The notes under the pieces: model-generated | Seen by the model: only the letters and a program-made list of their open reading frames with translations | Database searches by the model: none | What the model was told of the DNA's origin: nothing | Made by a program: the position numbers and the translations under genes | Assembly: GCF_030818935.1 (NCBI RefSeq) | Contig: NZ_JAUTBD010000001.1 | Span: 806,001-870,000, forward strand | Length of the DNA: 64,000 nt | DNA from: Microbacterium sp. SORGH_AS_1204 | GTDB lineage: Bacteria; Actinomycetota; Actinomycetes; Actinomycetales; Microbacteriaceae | Direction of reading: 5' to 3' | In this document: in pieces, positions 8,167 to 17,341 of the stretch | Layout of the letters: every line of letters starts with the position of its first letter | Numbering within the stretch: position 1 is the first letter of the stretch

Positions 8167-8970
8167 ATGCCCCGTCGTCGTTTGACCGTCCTCGCCGCCA
8201 CCCTGGGCCTGAGCGCCCTCGCGCTGACCGCCTGCAGCGGCGGCTCGACCTCCGAGACCTCCGGGGCCGGCTCCGAGTACGACCTCGTCTCCGACGGCAC
8301 CCTGACCGTCGCCACGGAAGGCACTTACCGTCCGTTCTCGTTCCACGAGGGCGCGGGGGATCTGACCGGGTTCGACGTCGAGATCGCCCAGGCCGTCGCC
8401 GAGAAGCTCGGTCTCGAGGTGATGTTCCGGGAGACGCAATGGGATGCCATCTTCGCCGGCCTCGACGCCGGACGCTTCGACGTCATCGCCAACCAGGTGT
8501 CGATCAACCCCGAGCGTGAAGAGAAGTACACCTTCAGCACGCCGTACACCGTCTCGCGCGGCGTCATCGTCACCACCGACGGCGACACCTCGATCTCGAG
8601 CTTCGCCGACCTGTCGGGCAAGACCACCGCGCAGTCACTGACCAGCAACTGGTACGAGCTGGCCACCAAGAGCGGCGCTCAGGTCGAGGCCGTCGAGGGC
8701 TGGGCGCAGGCCGTCGCGCTGCTCAAGCAGGGACGTGTGGATGCCACGGTCAACGACCAGCTCACCTACCTCGACTACGAGAAGACGAACAGCCCGACCG
8801 GCCTGAAGATCGCCGCGGAGACCGAGGACACCTCCGAGAGCGCCTTCGCGTTCAAGAAGGGCCAGGACGCGCTCGCCGACGCGGTCGACGGTGCTCTCGA
8901 GGAGCTGCGCGCCGATGGCACGCTCGCCGAGATCAGCCAGAAGTACTTCGGCGCCGACGTCACTCAGTAA
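8167..8970 (+). CDS. Amino-acid ABC transporter substrate-binding lipoprotein
   Basis: Extracytoplasmic receptor of a polar amino-acid importer (SBP family 3). The product is 267 aa with a lipoprotein signal peptide MPRRRLTVLAATLGLSALAL and lipobox LTAC (Cys about residue 22). The mature part shows the family motifs GTYRPFSFHEGAGDLTGFDVEIA, and RFDVIANQVSINPEREEKYTFS. The ATG at 8167 was preferred to 8152 because it begins the signal peptide directly and GGAA lies upstream; either is possible. Permease and ATPase genes follow. Similarity in style to cystine-binding proteins is noted, but the substrate is not proven. Confidence 0.9.
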   Translation: MPRRRLTVLAATLGLSALALTACSGGSTSETSGAGSEYDLVSDGTLTVATEGTYRPFSFHEGAGDLTGFDVEIAQAVAEKLGLEVMFRETQWDAIFAGLDAGRFDVIANQVSINPEREEKYTFSTPYTVSRGVIVTTDGDTSISSFADLSGKTTAQSLTSNWYELATKSGAQVEAVEGWAQAVALLKQGRVDATVNDQLTYLDYEKTNSPTGLKIAAETEDTSESAFAFKKGQDALADAVDGALEELRADGTLAEISQKYFGADVTQ

Positions 8971-8994
8971 GTCTCGCTGTAAAGCCCCGCGGAT

Positions 8995-9029
8995 CGACCG
9001 CCTCCCGCCCCTAGCGTGGGTGGCGGTCG
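8995..9029 (+). terminator. Hairpin between substrate-binding and permease genes
   Basis: CGACCGCC (8995-9002) pairs with GGCGGTCG (9022-9029); no T-tract. Probably attenuates read-through or protects the upstream message, as is common after ABC binding-protein genes. Confidence 0.45.
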
Positions 9030-9101
9030 GTCTGCCCCCGCGTGTGCGTGAGCGCCCGCGACGAGGAGCCGGGCGCCGAGCCCGAAGGAGGAAGGAGGCC
9101 C

Positions 9102-9767
9102 ATGAACGACATCTGGACACTGATGCTCGATTCGTTCTGGCCGATGGTGCTGGCGGGACTTCGGGGCACCATCCCGCTGTCGTTGGCCTCGTTCGCGATC
9201 GGTCTCGTTATCGCGCTGTTCATGGCGTTACTGCGCCTGTCACCCAACGTCGTGCTGTCGGGCATCGCGCGGTTCTACATCTCGGTCATCCGTGGCACAC
9301 CGCTCCTCGTGCAGCTGTTCGTCATCTTCTACGGTCTCCCCGCGGTGGGGCTGACCATCGAGCCGTTCCCCGCCGCGGTCATCGCCTTCTCGCTCAACGT
9401 GGGCGGATACGCGGCCGAAGTCATCCGCGCGGCCATCCTGTCGGTCCCGCGGGGGCAGTGGGAGGCGGCGCACACGGTCGGCCTCTCGCCGGCTAAGACG
9501 CTGACGCGCATCATCCTGCCGCAGGCCGCGCGGGTGTCGGTCCCGCCGCTGTCGAACACCTTCATCTCGCTCGTGAAGGACAGCTCCCTGGCATCCCTCA
9601 TCCTCGTATCGGAGCTCTTCCGGCAGGCGCAGAACATCGCGGCCTTCTCATACGAGTTCATGGCCGTCTACCTCGAGGCGGCGCTCATCTACTGGCTGTT
9701 CTGCCTCGTGCTGTCGTTCGGGCAGAACGCCCTCGAGAAGAGGTTGGACCGCCATGTCGCCCACTGA
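9102..9767 (+). CDS. Amino-acid ABC transporter permease (HisM family)
   Basis: Membrane subunit of the polar amino-acid importer. The product is 221 aa with about five membrane helices. It has the N-terminal [19 protein letters not shown] typical of HisM/HisQ proteins, and the EAA loop ([20 protein letters not shown]) near residues 120-145 that contacts the ATPase. ATG at 9102 is preceded by a strong AAGGAGG. It overlaps the next gene by 14 bp. Confidence 0.93.
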   Translation: MNDIWTLMLDSFWPMVLAGLRGTIPLSLASFAIGLVIALFMALLRLSPNVVLSGIARFYISVIRGTPLLVQLFVIFYGLPAVGLTIEPFPAAVIAFSLNVGGYAAEVIRAAILSVPRGQWEAAHTVGLSPAKTLTRIILPQAARVSVPPLSNTFISLVKDSSLASLILVSELFRQAQNIAAFSYEFMAVYLEAALIYWLFCLVLSFGQNALEKRLDRHVAH

Positions 9768-10554
9768 CACCCCGCTGCTGCAGGTCACCGAACTCGAGAA
9801 GAGCTTCGGCGCGAACCGCGTGCTGGCCGGCGTCGACCTCGAGGTGCGCCGCGGCGACGTGCTCGTGCTCATCGGACCCTCGGGTTCGGGTAAGACCACG
9901 GTGCTGCGCTGCCTGAACGGCCTGGAGACCCCGGATGCCGGTGTCGTGGCGTTCGATGGAGGTCCGGCCGTCGACTTCTCGACGAAGGTGACCAAGGCCG
10001 ACCGCACGGCCCTGCGCGACCGCTCGGCGATGGTGTTCCAGCACCACAACCTCTTTCCGCACCTGACGGTGATCCAGAACGTCATCGAGGGGCCCGTGCA
10101 GGCGCACGGTGTCGCCAAGGCCGACGCGGTCGCCCGGGCCGAGACCCTGCTTGCGCGTGTGGGCTTGGCGGAGAAGCGCGACGCGTATCCGTCCGAGCTC
10201 TCGGGCGGTCAGCAACAGCGGGTGGGGATCGTGCGCGCGCTGGCGTTGCAGCCGCAGCTGCTGCTGTTCGACGAGCCGACCAGCGCCCTCGACCCCGAGC
10301 TCGTCGGCGAGGTGCTCACGGTGCTGCGCGAACTCGCGAACGAGGGGTGGACGATGGTCATCGTGACGCACGAACTCGGTTTCGCGCGTGAGGTCGCCGA
10401 CGAGGTGCTCTTCTTCGACGAGGGCGTGATCGTCGAGCGCGGTGCGCCGTCAGAGCTGCTGCGCCAGCCGAAGAAGGAGCGCACCCAACGGTTCCTCAAC
10501 CGTCTGCTGCGTCCGCTCGACGGTCCCGAACCCGCGGCGGAAGACGACGCGTAA
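9754..10554 (+). CDS. Amino-acid ABC transporter ATP-binding protein
   Basis: Energises the upstream permease; cytosolic, works as a dimer. The product is 266 aa with Walker [10 protein letters not shown] (about residues 41-49), Q-loop [13 protein letters not shown], signature [15 protein letters not shown], Walker [13 protein letters not shown] and the switch His in IVTHEL. It overlaps the permease gene by 14 bp, which points to translational coupling. Confidence 0.95.
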   Translation: MSPTDTPLLQVTELEKSFGANRVLAGVDLEVRRGDVLVLIGPSGSGKTTVLRCLNGLETPDAGVVAFDGGPAVDFSTKVTKADRTALRDRSAMVFQHHNLFPHLTVIQNVIEGPVQAHGVAKADAVARAETLLARVGLAEKRDAYPSELSGGQQQRVGIVRALALQPQLLLFDEPTSALDPELVGEVLTVLRELANEGWTMVIVTHELGFAREVADEVLFFDEGVIVERGAPSELLRQPKKERTQRFLNRLLRPLDGPEPAAEDDA

Positions 10555-10573
10555 CAGTGTCGGAGGCTCGGAG

Positions 10574-10579
10574 TAGCGT
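10574..10579 (+). promoter_or_regulatory. TAGCGT -10-like hexamer, leaderless start of nitronate monooxygenase gene
   Basis: TAGCGT ends 6 bases before the ATG at 10586 with no ribosome site between, the pattern of a leaderless transcript. Confidence 0.5.
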
Positions 10580-10585
10580 CGGAGC

Positions 10586-11647
10586 ATGCGCCGCCTGGAA
10601 CGCCTTCTCGGTCTCGACACGCCCATCGTCCTCGGCCCGTTCGGAGGGCTGTCGTCCGTCGCGCTGACCTCCGCGGTCAGCGACGGCGGAGGGCTGGGTT
10701 CGTTCGGGCTGTACGGGTACACGCCCGCACGCATCCACGAGACCGTCACCGCCCTGCGCGCGGCGACGCCGGGGCGCATCGCGGTGAACCTGTGGTGGCC
10801 TCGCGGTGACGAGGTCACTCCCGACGCCGTCGACATCGCGCCGTTCCTTCGCGCGGCCGACCCGCTCTTCGCCGCCGCCGGCGTCGTCGCACCCGAGCCC
10901 CCGGCCTCCTTCCTGCCCGCGTTGGCGGATCAGCTCGACGCGGTCTTCGACGCCCGCCCCGACGCGCTCAGCATCGTCTTCGGAGTTCCGGATGCCGCCA
11001 CCCTCGCGCGCGCGAAGGCCCTCGGCATTCACGTGATCGGCACCGCCACCTCGGTCGCCGAGGCGGTCGCGCTCGAGGCCGCGGGCGTCGACGCCGTCGT
11101 CGCGACGGGGGCGGAAGCGGGTGGGCACCGCGTGTCGTTCCTACGCGAGGCCGTGGACTCGCTCGTCGGCACCTTCGCCCTGGTGCCGCAGGTGGTGGAT
11201 GCCGTCGGCATTCCCGTGATCGCGGCCGGGGGCATCGCCGACCGTCGCGGCGTCGCGGCGGCCTTCGCGCTGGGGGCATCCGGTGTGCAGGTGGGGACGG
11301 CGTTCCTGCGTACCCGACAATCCGCGGCCACGGAGGGCCATCGAGCGGCTATCGCCGCGGCCGCAGACACCGACACCGTGTTGACGCGGGCGATGAGCGG
11401 GCGGCTGGCCCGTGGCATCCCGAACCGCGCGATGCGCGATCTGGAGGCGTCGGGCATGATCGCCCCGTTCCCGGCGCAGAACTGGCTCACGGGCGTCTTC
11501 CGCGCGGCGGCGGGTGCGGCGGGCGACGCCGACCTCGTGTCGCTGTGGGCGGGGCAGGCGGCCGGGCTGGCTCGTCTCGACGACGCCGCCGAGGTGCTCG
11601 CCGAGTTGCGAGCCGGTGTTCCGGCCGACCATTCTCTCGCCGTGTGA
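10586..11647 (+). CDS. Nitronate monooxygenase / NPD-like FMN enzyme
   Basis: Flavin-dependent TIM-barrel enzyme related to 2-nitropropane dioxygenase, oxidising alkyl nitronates. The product is 353 aa. Visible are PIVLGPFGGLSSVALTSAVS at the N-terminus, the phosphate-binding ATGAEAGGHR near residue 172, and VIAAGGIADRRGVAAAFALG followed by GVQVGTAFLRT. A TAGCGT hexamer 6 bases before the ATG suggests its own leaderless promoter, so it need not belong to the ABC operon 31 bp upstream. Confidence 0.88.
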   Translation: MRRLERLLGLDTPIVLGPFGGLSSVALTSAVSDGGGLGSFGLYGYTPARIHETVTALRAATPGRIAVNLWWPRGDEVTPDAVDIAPFLRAADPLFAAAGVVAPEPPASFLPALADQLDAVFDARPDALSIVFGVPDAATLARAKALGIHVIGTATSVAEAVALEAAGVDAVVATGAEAGGHRVSFLREAVDSLVGTFALVPQVVDAVGIPVIAAGGIADRRGVAAAFALGASGVQVGTAFLRTRQSAATEGHRAAIAAAADTDTVLTRAMSGRLARGIPNRAMRDLEASGMIAPFPAQNWLTGVFRAAAGAAGDADLVSLWAGQAAGLARLDDAAEVLAELRAGVPADHSLAV

Positions 11648-11692
11648 ATCTCGCGGAGGCGTACCGATCCCGGACCCTCGACTCCGGTCTGG

Positions 11693-11968
11693 TCAGGCGG
11701 TCGCTCGGATCTCGAAGTCGACGGGAGGTGCCTCGCCGCATTCAACAGCGTCGACGCGGTCGACCCGCGCTGACGGCGGCCCCTCGTGCGCCCAGGCGAT
11801 GACGGCGTCGACGGTCGCCGCGTCTCCCGCGATGAGAGCCTCGACCGTGCCGTCTCGACGATTGCGCACCCAGCCGCGGGCGCCCGCGCGCTGCGCGGCG
11901 GCGTGCAGCGCGTAACGGAAGCCGACGCCCTGCACCCGCCCGTGCACCGTGATCATCACCGCTCGCAT
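11693..11968 (-). CDS. acyP: Acylphosphatase
   Basis: Small cytosolic enzyme hydrolysing carboxyl-phosphate bonds. The product is 91 aa, the usual size. It carries the signature GRVQGVGFRYALHAAAQRAG with the catalytic Arg (GFR) and GWVRNRRDGTVEALIAG containing the catalytic Asn. It converges with the nitronate monooxygenase gene. Confidence 0.95.
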   Translation of the reverse strand: MRAVMITVHGRVQGVGFRYALHAAAQRAGARGWVRNRRDGTVEALIAGDAATVDAVIAWAHEGPPSARVDRVDAVECGEAPPVDFEIRATA

Positions 11969-12209
11969 GCGCTCATTCTCGCGGACGGTGCCCGGGGCGG
12001 TCGGGTTCGGGGCGGATTCGGCGTTTTGGGGCGGGCGGATTCCGCCCCGAGCGGCCGATCCTGCCCCAAACGGGGCGGTCCCGCCTGCGACGGGCGATTC
12101 TGACCGGCCACCAAGGCCCGGACCTGCCGACTCCGTCCCGCGCCGGCATCCGGGCGGATCGTGGACCGACGAAGACGCCGCCCGCAGGACGCCGCCTGCG
12201 CCCGCCGCC

Positions 12210-12894
12210 TCAGTGCGGCAGCACCAGCGACACCGCGATGGCGAACATCACCACGGCGATGACCGCGTCGAGGATGCGCCACGCGCGCGGCGTGTCGAGC
12301 CAGCGGCCGAGGTAGCGGGCGCCGAAGCCGAGCGCCGAGAACCACACGAGGCTGGCGGTGCACGCGCCGATCGCGAACGCCCACCGGCCGTCGCCGTGCG
12401 TGGATGCCACCGAGCCGAGCAGGAACACCGTGTCGAGGTAGACGTGCGGGTTGAGCCACGTCAACGCGAGGCAGGTCAGGAGGGTGGCGGCAGGCGTCGT
12501 GCGGGGTGCGTGACGCCGTGCTGTCGACGGTCCGGGTGGTGACGCGGGGGGAGGGAGTAGCGGCATCCGGAACGGAGGGCACGGGGGTATCCAGGCGCAG
12601 CGTTCCGCCGCTGGGCCGCAGGGCGCGCCGCGCCGCGAGCACGCCGTAGCCGACGAGGAACACGGCGCCCGCCCAGCGCACGACGACGATCAGCCACGGC
12701 ACGGCCTGCAGCACGAGACCGACACCGGAGACGCCGAGCGCGATCAGTGCCGCGTCCGACACCGCGCACACCGCGACGACCGCGAGGAGGTACTCGCGCC
12801 GGATGCCCTGCCGCAGCACGAACAGGTTCTGCGCACCGATGGCGACGATGAGTGAGAAACCGAGGCCGAGGCCGGCGAGCAGGGGGGTGAGCAC
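12210..12894 (-). pseudogene. lysE: LysE/ArgO-family basic amino acid exporter, frameshifted
   Basis: Would export lysine or arginine. The N-terminal half (MLTPLLAGLGLGFSLIVAIG, QNLFVLRQGIRREYLL, WAGAVFLVGYGVLAARRAL) is encoded from 12894 leftwards in one frame. The C-terminal half (CLALTWLNPHVYLDTVFLLG to VSLVLPH) lies in another frame and ends at 12210. The codon third-position GC pattern switches frame at about 12490-12520. The segment between has no family similarity. The divergent regulator is intact. It could be a real inactivation, a programmed shift or a sequence error; the first two cannot be told apart here. Confidence 0.75.
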
Positions 12895-12951
12895 ACTCCG
12901 ACGCTACGGTCGTGACCTCGCGAAGACCAGCTCATGATTCTGCAGCACCAT

Positions 12952-12957
12952 TAGCAT
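12952..12957 (+). promoter_or_regulatory. TAGCAT -10-like hexamer, leaderless start of lysG-like gene
   Basis: TAGCAT ends 6 bases before the ATG at 12964. The whole divergent spacer is only 69 bp, so regulator binding would affect both genes. Confidence 0.45.
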
Positions 12958-12963
12958 CGCTTC

Positions 12964-13848
12964 ATGTCGATACCGCTCGATCTCGCTCGCACGCTCGCCG
13001 CAGTGGTGGAGGCGGGGACCCTGGACGCCGCAGCACGTCGCCTGCACATAACCCCTTCGGCGGTGAGCCAGCGTATCCGCGCGCTCGAAGACCAACTCGG
13101 GCGCGTCGTGCTCGTGCGATCCAAACCCGTGCGCACCACCGAAGCCGGAGACGCGGTGGTGCGTCTCGCGCGTCAGCTCGCGCTGCTCGAGTACGACGCG
13201 CTCGCCGCGATGGGCGCAGAGGGCGGGGCAGTGGCATCCGTTCCCCTCGCGGTGAACGCCGACTCGCTCGCGACGTGGTTCCTGCCGCCGCTGGCCCGGG
13301 TCGCCGCCCGCCGGGCGGTGGTGTTCGACCTGCACCGGGACGACCAGGACTTCACCGCAGGACTGTTGGAGTCGGGCACCGTCATGGCCGCGGTGACCTC
13401 GCGTGAGGCACCGGTCGCCGGGTGTCGCGTTCGACGGCTGGGCGTGCTGCGGTACGAAGCGGTGGCGACGGCCGGGTTCGCGACCCGGTGGTTCCCCGAG
13501 AGGGTCGATGCCGACACCCTGAACGCGGCGCCGGTGGTCGACTTCGACCGTCGCGACGACCTTCAGACCCGCTGGCTCGCGCGCCGCGGAGTCGCGGAGG
13601 GGGCTCCGCCCAGGCATCGCGTGCCGGCATCCCAGGACTTCGCCAGCGCCATCGAACTGGGCCTCGGATGGGGGCTGCTTCCCGGCTTCCAGTCGAGGGA
13701 CGGGCTCGCGACGGGCGCGCTCGTGCGTCTCGGCGACGACCCGGTCGATGTGCCGCTGTTCTGGCAGCAGTGGAACCTCACGTCGTCGCTGCTCGATGAC
13801 ATCGCCGATGAGATCGTCGACGAGGGAAGGCGTGTGCTCGCGGGATGA
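12964..13848 (+). CDS. LysR-family regulator of the LysG/ArgP type
   Basis: DNA-binding activator that senses basic amino acids. The product is 294 aa. The N-terminal helix-turn-helix is GTLDAAARRLHITPSAVSQR (residues 18-37), with the ArgP-like IRALEDQLGRVVLVRSKP after it. The C-terminal effector domain is complete, with SQDFASAIELGLGWGLLP. It is divergent from the lysE remnant, the arrangement of lysG-lysE in corynebacteria, so lysE is the likely target. The name is by context and style. Confidence 0.88.
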   Translation: MSIPLDLARTLAAVVEAGTLDAAARRLHITPSAVSQRIRALEDQLGRVVLVRSKPVRTTEAGDAVVRLARQLALLEYDALAAMGAEGGAVASVPLAVNADSLATWFLPPLARVAARRAVVFDLHRDDQDFTAGLLESGTVMAAVTSREAPVAGCRVRRLGVLRYEAVATAGFATRWFPERVDADTLNAAPVVDFDRRDDLQTRWLARRGVAEGAPPRHRVPASQDFASAIELGLGWGLLPGFQSRDGLATGALVRLGDDPVDVPLFWQQWNLTSSLLDDIADEIVDEGRRVLAG

Positions 13849-13850
13849 CG

Positions 13851-14870
13851 TCAGTCGTCGCTGACGCGCAGCACGATCTTGCCGCGCGTGTGACCGCGCT
13901 CGAGCTCGGTGTGCGCGTCTGCGGCATCGGCGAGGTCGAACACCCGGTCGACGTAGACGCGGATCGCCCCCGCATCGAGCAGCCGCGCGATCGTCGCGAG
14001 CGCTCCGCCGTCGGGGATCGCCTTGTAGTCGGTGGACCGGATGCCGCGGGCGGCGGCCGCCTCGCGGAACCCCGGCCAGGCGCCGGTCGGCACCTCGATG
14101 AGCAGACCGCCCGGACGCAGCACGTCGAGCGAACGTGTCCCGGTGTCGTCGGAGACGTTGCCGATGAGGTCGATGACGACGTCGACGTCGGCGATGACGT
14201 CTTCGAAACGGGTGGAGGTGTAGTCGACGACCTCGGCGGCACCCAGTTCGCGCAGCCAGTCGCGGTTGCGGGGCGAGCCGGTGGCGATGACGTGCGCGCC
14301 GAAGTACGCCGCGAACTGCACGGCGAAGTGGCCCACCCCGCCGGCGCCCGCGTGGATGAGGATGCGCTGGCCCTGGTGCGCGAGGGCCGTCTCGACGACG
14401 AGGCCCCACGCGGTCAGCGCCGCGACCGGAACGCCTGCGGCCTCGACGTGCGAGAGCGAAAGGGGCTTCCGCGCGAGCGAGAGGGTGGGCACCACGACGT
14501 ACTCGGCATATCCGCCGCCCGTACGGGGGAACGCGGGCATGCCGTAGACCTCGGTCCCGACGGGGAAGGGATGCGCGTCGAACGGAGTGCGCACCACCAC
14601 GCCGCTGACATCGAGGCCGAGCACCGACGGCCACGCGTCGATGGCCCCCGACATGCCGCGGCCGGCGCGAGTCTTCGCGTCGATCGGATTCACGCCCGCC
14701 GCGACCACGCGAACGAGCACCTCGCTGAGCACCGGTGTGGGCACCGCGATGCGTGCGGAGCGCAGCACCTCGGTGGAGCCCGGCGCGTCGAAGACCACCG
14801 CGTTCATCGTGTCCGGCACGGCGGGCGCGGGGTGGAGGGTGGTCTCGGGACGCGTCGATCGGAATCTCAT
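13851..14870 (-). CDS. Zinc-independent quinone oxidoreductase / MDR-family dehydrogenase
   Basis: NADPH-dependent reductase of the medium-chain dehydrogenase superfamily. The product is 339 aa: catalytic domain with MNAVVFDAPGSTEVL and VRVVAAGVNPIDAKTRAG, Rossmann motif HAGAGGVGHFAVQFA near residues 170-185, and C-terminal HTRGKIVL. The zinc-binding Cys cluster of alcohol dehydrogenases is absent, as in quinone oxidoreductases. Start at 14870 is preceded by AGAGAGAG; a shorter start at MNAVVF (14807) is possible. It converges with lysG (2 bp between stops). Confidence 0.85.
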   Translation of the reverse strand: MRFRSTRPETTLHPAPAVPDTMNAVVFDAPGSTEVLRSARIAVPTPVLSEVLVRVVAAGVNPIDAKTRAGRGMSGAIDAWPSVLGLDVSGVVVRTPFDAHPFPVGTEVYGMPAFPRTGGGYAEYVVVPTLSLARKPLSLSHVEAAGVPVAALTAWGLVVETALAHQGQRILIHAGAGGVGHFAVQFAAYFGAHVIATGSPRNRDWLRELGAAEVVDYTSTRFEDVIADVDVVIDLIGNVSDDTGTRSLDVLRPGGLLIEVPTGAWPGFREAAAARGIRSTDYKAIPDGGALATIARLLDAGAIRVYVDRVFDLADAADAHTELERGHTRGKIVLRVSDD

Positions 14871-15091
14871 CGTGCGCTCTCTCTCGCGGATGGTCGCAAG
14901 TCGCTGCGACTCCGCCGCGACCTCTCCAGTCAAGCGCCCCATTGTCTCGCCGGTGTTTCGCCGCCGTCACCGTGTCGCGACGCTCCGGGCGCCGCGATGC
15001 TTAGCCGACCGGCCCGTCCGGGCGCATTCGACCGCCGGGCCGGTCGCGCCCTCTCGTGTCGGCGGCGAGGCGCCGCAGGGTCTGTCGACGT

Positions 15092-15565
15092 TCAGTCGCG
15101 TGCGGGCACCTCGCCCACCGCGAGCGCGTGGAGCAGGGTCGAGAGGTGGCGGATGTCGTCGATCGTCCAGTCGGCGATCGCCTCGAACAGACGGCTCTCG
15201 TGCGGGGCGCGCGCCTCGGCGAGGCGGTGGTGGCCGAGTTCCGTCACCGCGATCAGGCGCGAGCGCCTGTCGTTCGGGTCGGGGGTGCGGGTGACGAGCC
15301 CGAGGTCTTCGAGTTCGGTGATCGATCGACTGAGGAACCCCTTGTCGGCGGCCAGTCGCTCGGCCAGCGCCGACAGGGTGAGGGGCCCGAAGCGGCTGAC
15401 GACCGAGAGAGCTTTGAAGGTGGCCGGGAGCATCCCGGGGCTGACCCGTTCCGCGGCCTCGGAGACGAAGCGACGGAACACGGTCATGAGCTCCGAGAAC
15501 GACGATTCCAAGGCCTGCACGGCCTCTCGGCGGTCATCGGTCACGTCGCTCATCACGTCAGCCAT
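15092..15565 (-). CDS. MarR-family transcriptional regulator
   Basis: Winged-helix repressor, 157 aa, probably sensing a small toxic compound. The DNA-binding segment is LTLSALAERLAADKGFLSRS followed by the wing TRTPDPNDRRSRLIAVTELG. The ATG at 15565 lies in ATGGCTGA, overlapping the stop of the upstream MFS gene by 8 bp, so the two are translationally coupled. Two palindromes before the MFS gene (17295-17338) are its likely operators. Confidence 0.9.
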   Translation of the reverse strand: MADVMSDVTDDRREAVQALESSFSELMTVFRRFVSEAAERVSPGMLPATFKALSVVSRFGPLTLSALAERLAADKGFLSRSITELEDLGLVTRTPDPNDRRSRLIAVTELGHHRLAEARAPHESRLFEAIADWTIDDIRHLSTLLHALAVGEVPARD

Positions 15566-17243
15566 CCTCTCCCATCTCGGCGTCGCGGTGCGCGCGCACG
15601 GCATCCTGGGTCTTCACCGTGCCGGTCGCGGAGAGGGTCGCCATGGCGGCGGGGACCGAGACGGTGGCGAGGTCGGCTTCGCTGGCAGCAACCCGCTCCG
15701 TCGTCGTCATCCGGGTCAGCGGCCGGTTCGGCAGGAACAGGATGGCGACGAGGCTGACCACGGCGACCGGCACCGCGATCAAGAACGAGTGCGCGATCGA
15801 CTGCGCGTAGATGTCTTCGACGATGACGCGGACGCTCTCGGGGAGGGTCGAGACCTGGGGGATCGCGCCCGACTGCAGCGACTGAGCGACCGCGGCGCCG
15901 TGCGGGCCGAGCCCCATGATCGCGGCCTGCAGGTCGGCCGCCCGGTCGGTGAACAGGCTCGTCGCCATGCTGGCCAGCGCCGCGCCCATGACCGACACGC
16001 CGATGGTGCCGCCGAGGCTGCGGAAGAACGTCACTCCCGAGCTCGCCGCGCCCATCTGGGTGGGGTTGGCGGTGTTCTGCACGATGAGCACGAGATTCTG
16101 CATCGTCATGCCGACGCCCGCGCCGAGGAAGAACATGTACAGCGAGACGAGCGCGAAGTTCGTGTCGTAGTGGATGGTCGACAGCAGGAACGACCCCGCG
16201 ATCAGCAGCACGCCACCGGCGACGAGGAACGGCTTCCAGTGCCCGAAGCGCGAGATGAGGGCGCCGACGACGATGGATGCCACGAGCAGGCCGCCGATCA
16301 TCGGGATGGTCATGACGCCGGCCTCGGTGGGGGTCGCGCCACGGGCCATCTGCATGTACTGGCTGAGGAACACCGACGTGCCGAACATCGCCAGGCCCGT
16401 CGCGATGGAGGCGATCGTGGCGAGGGTGAAGGTGGCATCCCGGAACAGGGTCAGCGGCACGAGCGGCTCGGACGAGCGCAGCTCGACCACGACGAAGAGG
16501 ATCGCGGCGACGACGGCACCGCCGACCATGAGCAGCGTCTCGGTGCTGGCCCACTCGAAGGTGCTGCCGGCGTTCGTCACCCAGATGAGCAGGAGCGACA
16601 CGGCTGCCGACAGCAGGACGATGCCGACGTAGTCGATCTTCACCTTGCGCTTCGCGCGGACCGGCAGGTGCAGGGTGCGCTGCTGGATGAGCAGCGCGGC
16701 GACGGCGAAGGGGAGCGCGACGAAGAAGTTCCAGCGCCAGCCGAACGCGTCGGTGATGACCCCGCCGAGGAGCGGTCCGCCGACGGTGGCGACGGCCATG
16801 ACGGCACCGAACAGACCCATGTACCGCCCGCGCTCGCGGGGGCTGATGATGTCGGCCATGATCACCTGGCTGAGGGCGGCGAGACCGCCGGCGCCGAGGC
16901 CCTGCACCGCGCGGAAGGCGATGAGCATGTCGGTGTTCTGCGAGAAGCCGGCGGCGGCGGTGGCGAGCACGAAGATCGCGATGGCGATCTGGATGAGCAC
17001 CTTGCGGTTGAACAGGTCGGCGAGCTTGCCCCAGATGGGGGTGGAGATCGCGGTGGTGAGGAGGGTCGCGGTGATGACCCAGGTGTACGCGTTCTGGTCG
17101 CCGGCCAGGTCGTGCACGATGACCGGCAGCGAGGTCGAGACGACGGTCGAGGCGAGCATCGACACGAACGTGCCGAGCAGCAGCCCGATCAGGGCCGGGA
17201 GGACGCGGCGCTGTGCGGGCGCGTCGACGGAGGTGGTTGCCAT
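15558..17243 (-). CDS. DHA2-family (EmrB/QacA-like) drug efflux MFS transporter
   Basis: Proton-driven multidrug exporter with 14 predicted membrane segments; 561 aa, typical for this family. The motif A-like loop is IWGKLADLFNRKVLIQIAIA near residues 62-80, and motif C is in GPLLGGVITDAFGWRWNFFV near residues 153-175. It heads a two-gene unit with the MarR gene. The ATG at 17243 lies 66 bp downstream of the -10 and both operator-like palindromes. Confidence 0.93.
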   Translation of the reverse strand: MATTSVDAPAQRRVLPALIGLLLGTFVSMLASTVVSTSLPVIVHDLAGDQNAYTWVITATLLTTAISTPIWGKLADLFNRKVLIQIAIAIFVLATAAAGFSQNTDMLIAFRAVQGLGAGGLAALSQVIMADIISPRERGRYMGLFGAVMAVATVGGPLLGGVITDAFGWRWNFFVALPFAVAALLIQQRTLHLPVRAKRKVKIDYVGIVLLSAAVSLLLIWVTNAGSTFEWASTETLLMVGGAVVAAILFVVVELRSSEPLVPLTLFRDATFTLATIASIATGLAMFGTSVFLSQYMQMARGATPTEAGVMTIPMIGGLLVASIVVGALISRFGHWKPFLVAGGVLLIAGSFLLSTIHYDTNFALVSLYMFFLGAGVGMTMQNLVLIVQNTANPTQMGAASSGVTFFRSLGGTIGVSVMGAALASMATSLFTDRAADLQAAIMGLGPHGAAVAQSLQSGAIPQVSTLPESVRVIVEDIYAQSIAHSFLIAVPVAVVSLVAILFLPNRPLTRMTTTERVAASEADLATVSVPAAMATLSATGTVKTQDAVRAHRDAEMGEDG

Positions 17244-17294
17244 GCGGAGACTCCACGGGAGGGGGCGGATGCCGCGACGACGCTGGCGCGATTA

Positions 17295-17310
17295 GTTGAC
17301 TGGTGTCAAC
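17295..17310. promoter_or_regulatory. Operator-like palindrome O2 (MarR site)
   Basis: GTTGACTGGTGTCAAC, perfect 6-bp arms with 4-base centre, touching the -10 hexamer of the MFS promoter. Confidence 0.7.
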
Positions 17311-17338
17311 GATACGCCTAATGCTTGACTTGCGTCAA
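17309..17338 (-). promoter_or_regulatory. Promoter of the MFS-marR unit
   Basis: On the minus strand: -35 TTGACG (complement of 17333-17338), 18 bases, -10 TATCGT (complement of 17309-17314). Both hexamers overlap the operator palindromes. Confidence 0.65.
17325..17338. promoter_or_regulatory. Operator-like palindrome O1 (MarR site)
   Basis: TTGACTTGCGTCAA, 5-bp arms with 4-base centre, covering the -35. Its centre is 29 bp from that of O2, nearly three helical turns, so both sites face the same side. Confidence 0.7.
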
Positions 17339-17341
17339 CTA

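Noticed and set aside
13845..17321. 1158-codon plus-strand open frame
   Set aside because: It lies opposite convincing genes (quinone oxidoreductase, MarR, MFS), is full of Arg/Gly/Asp/His, and reflects high G+C shadowing.
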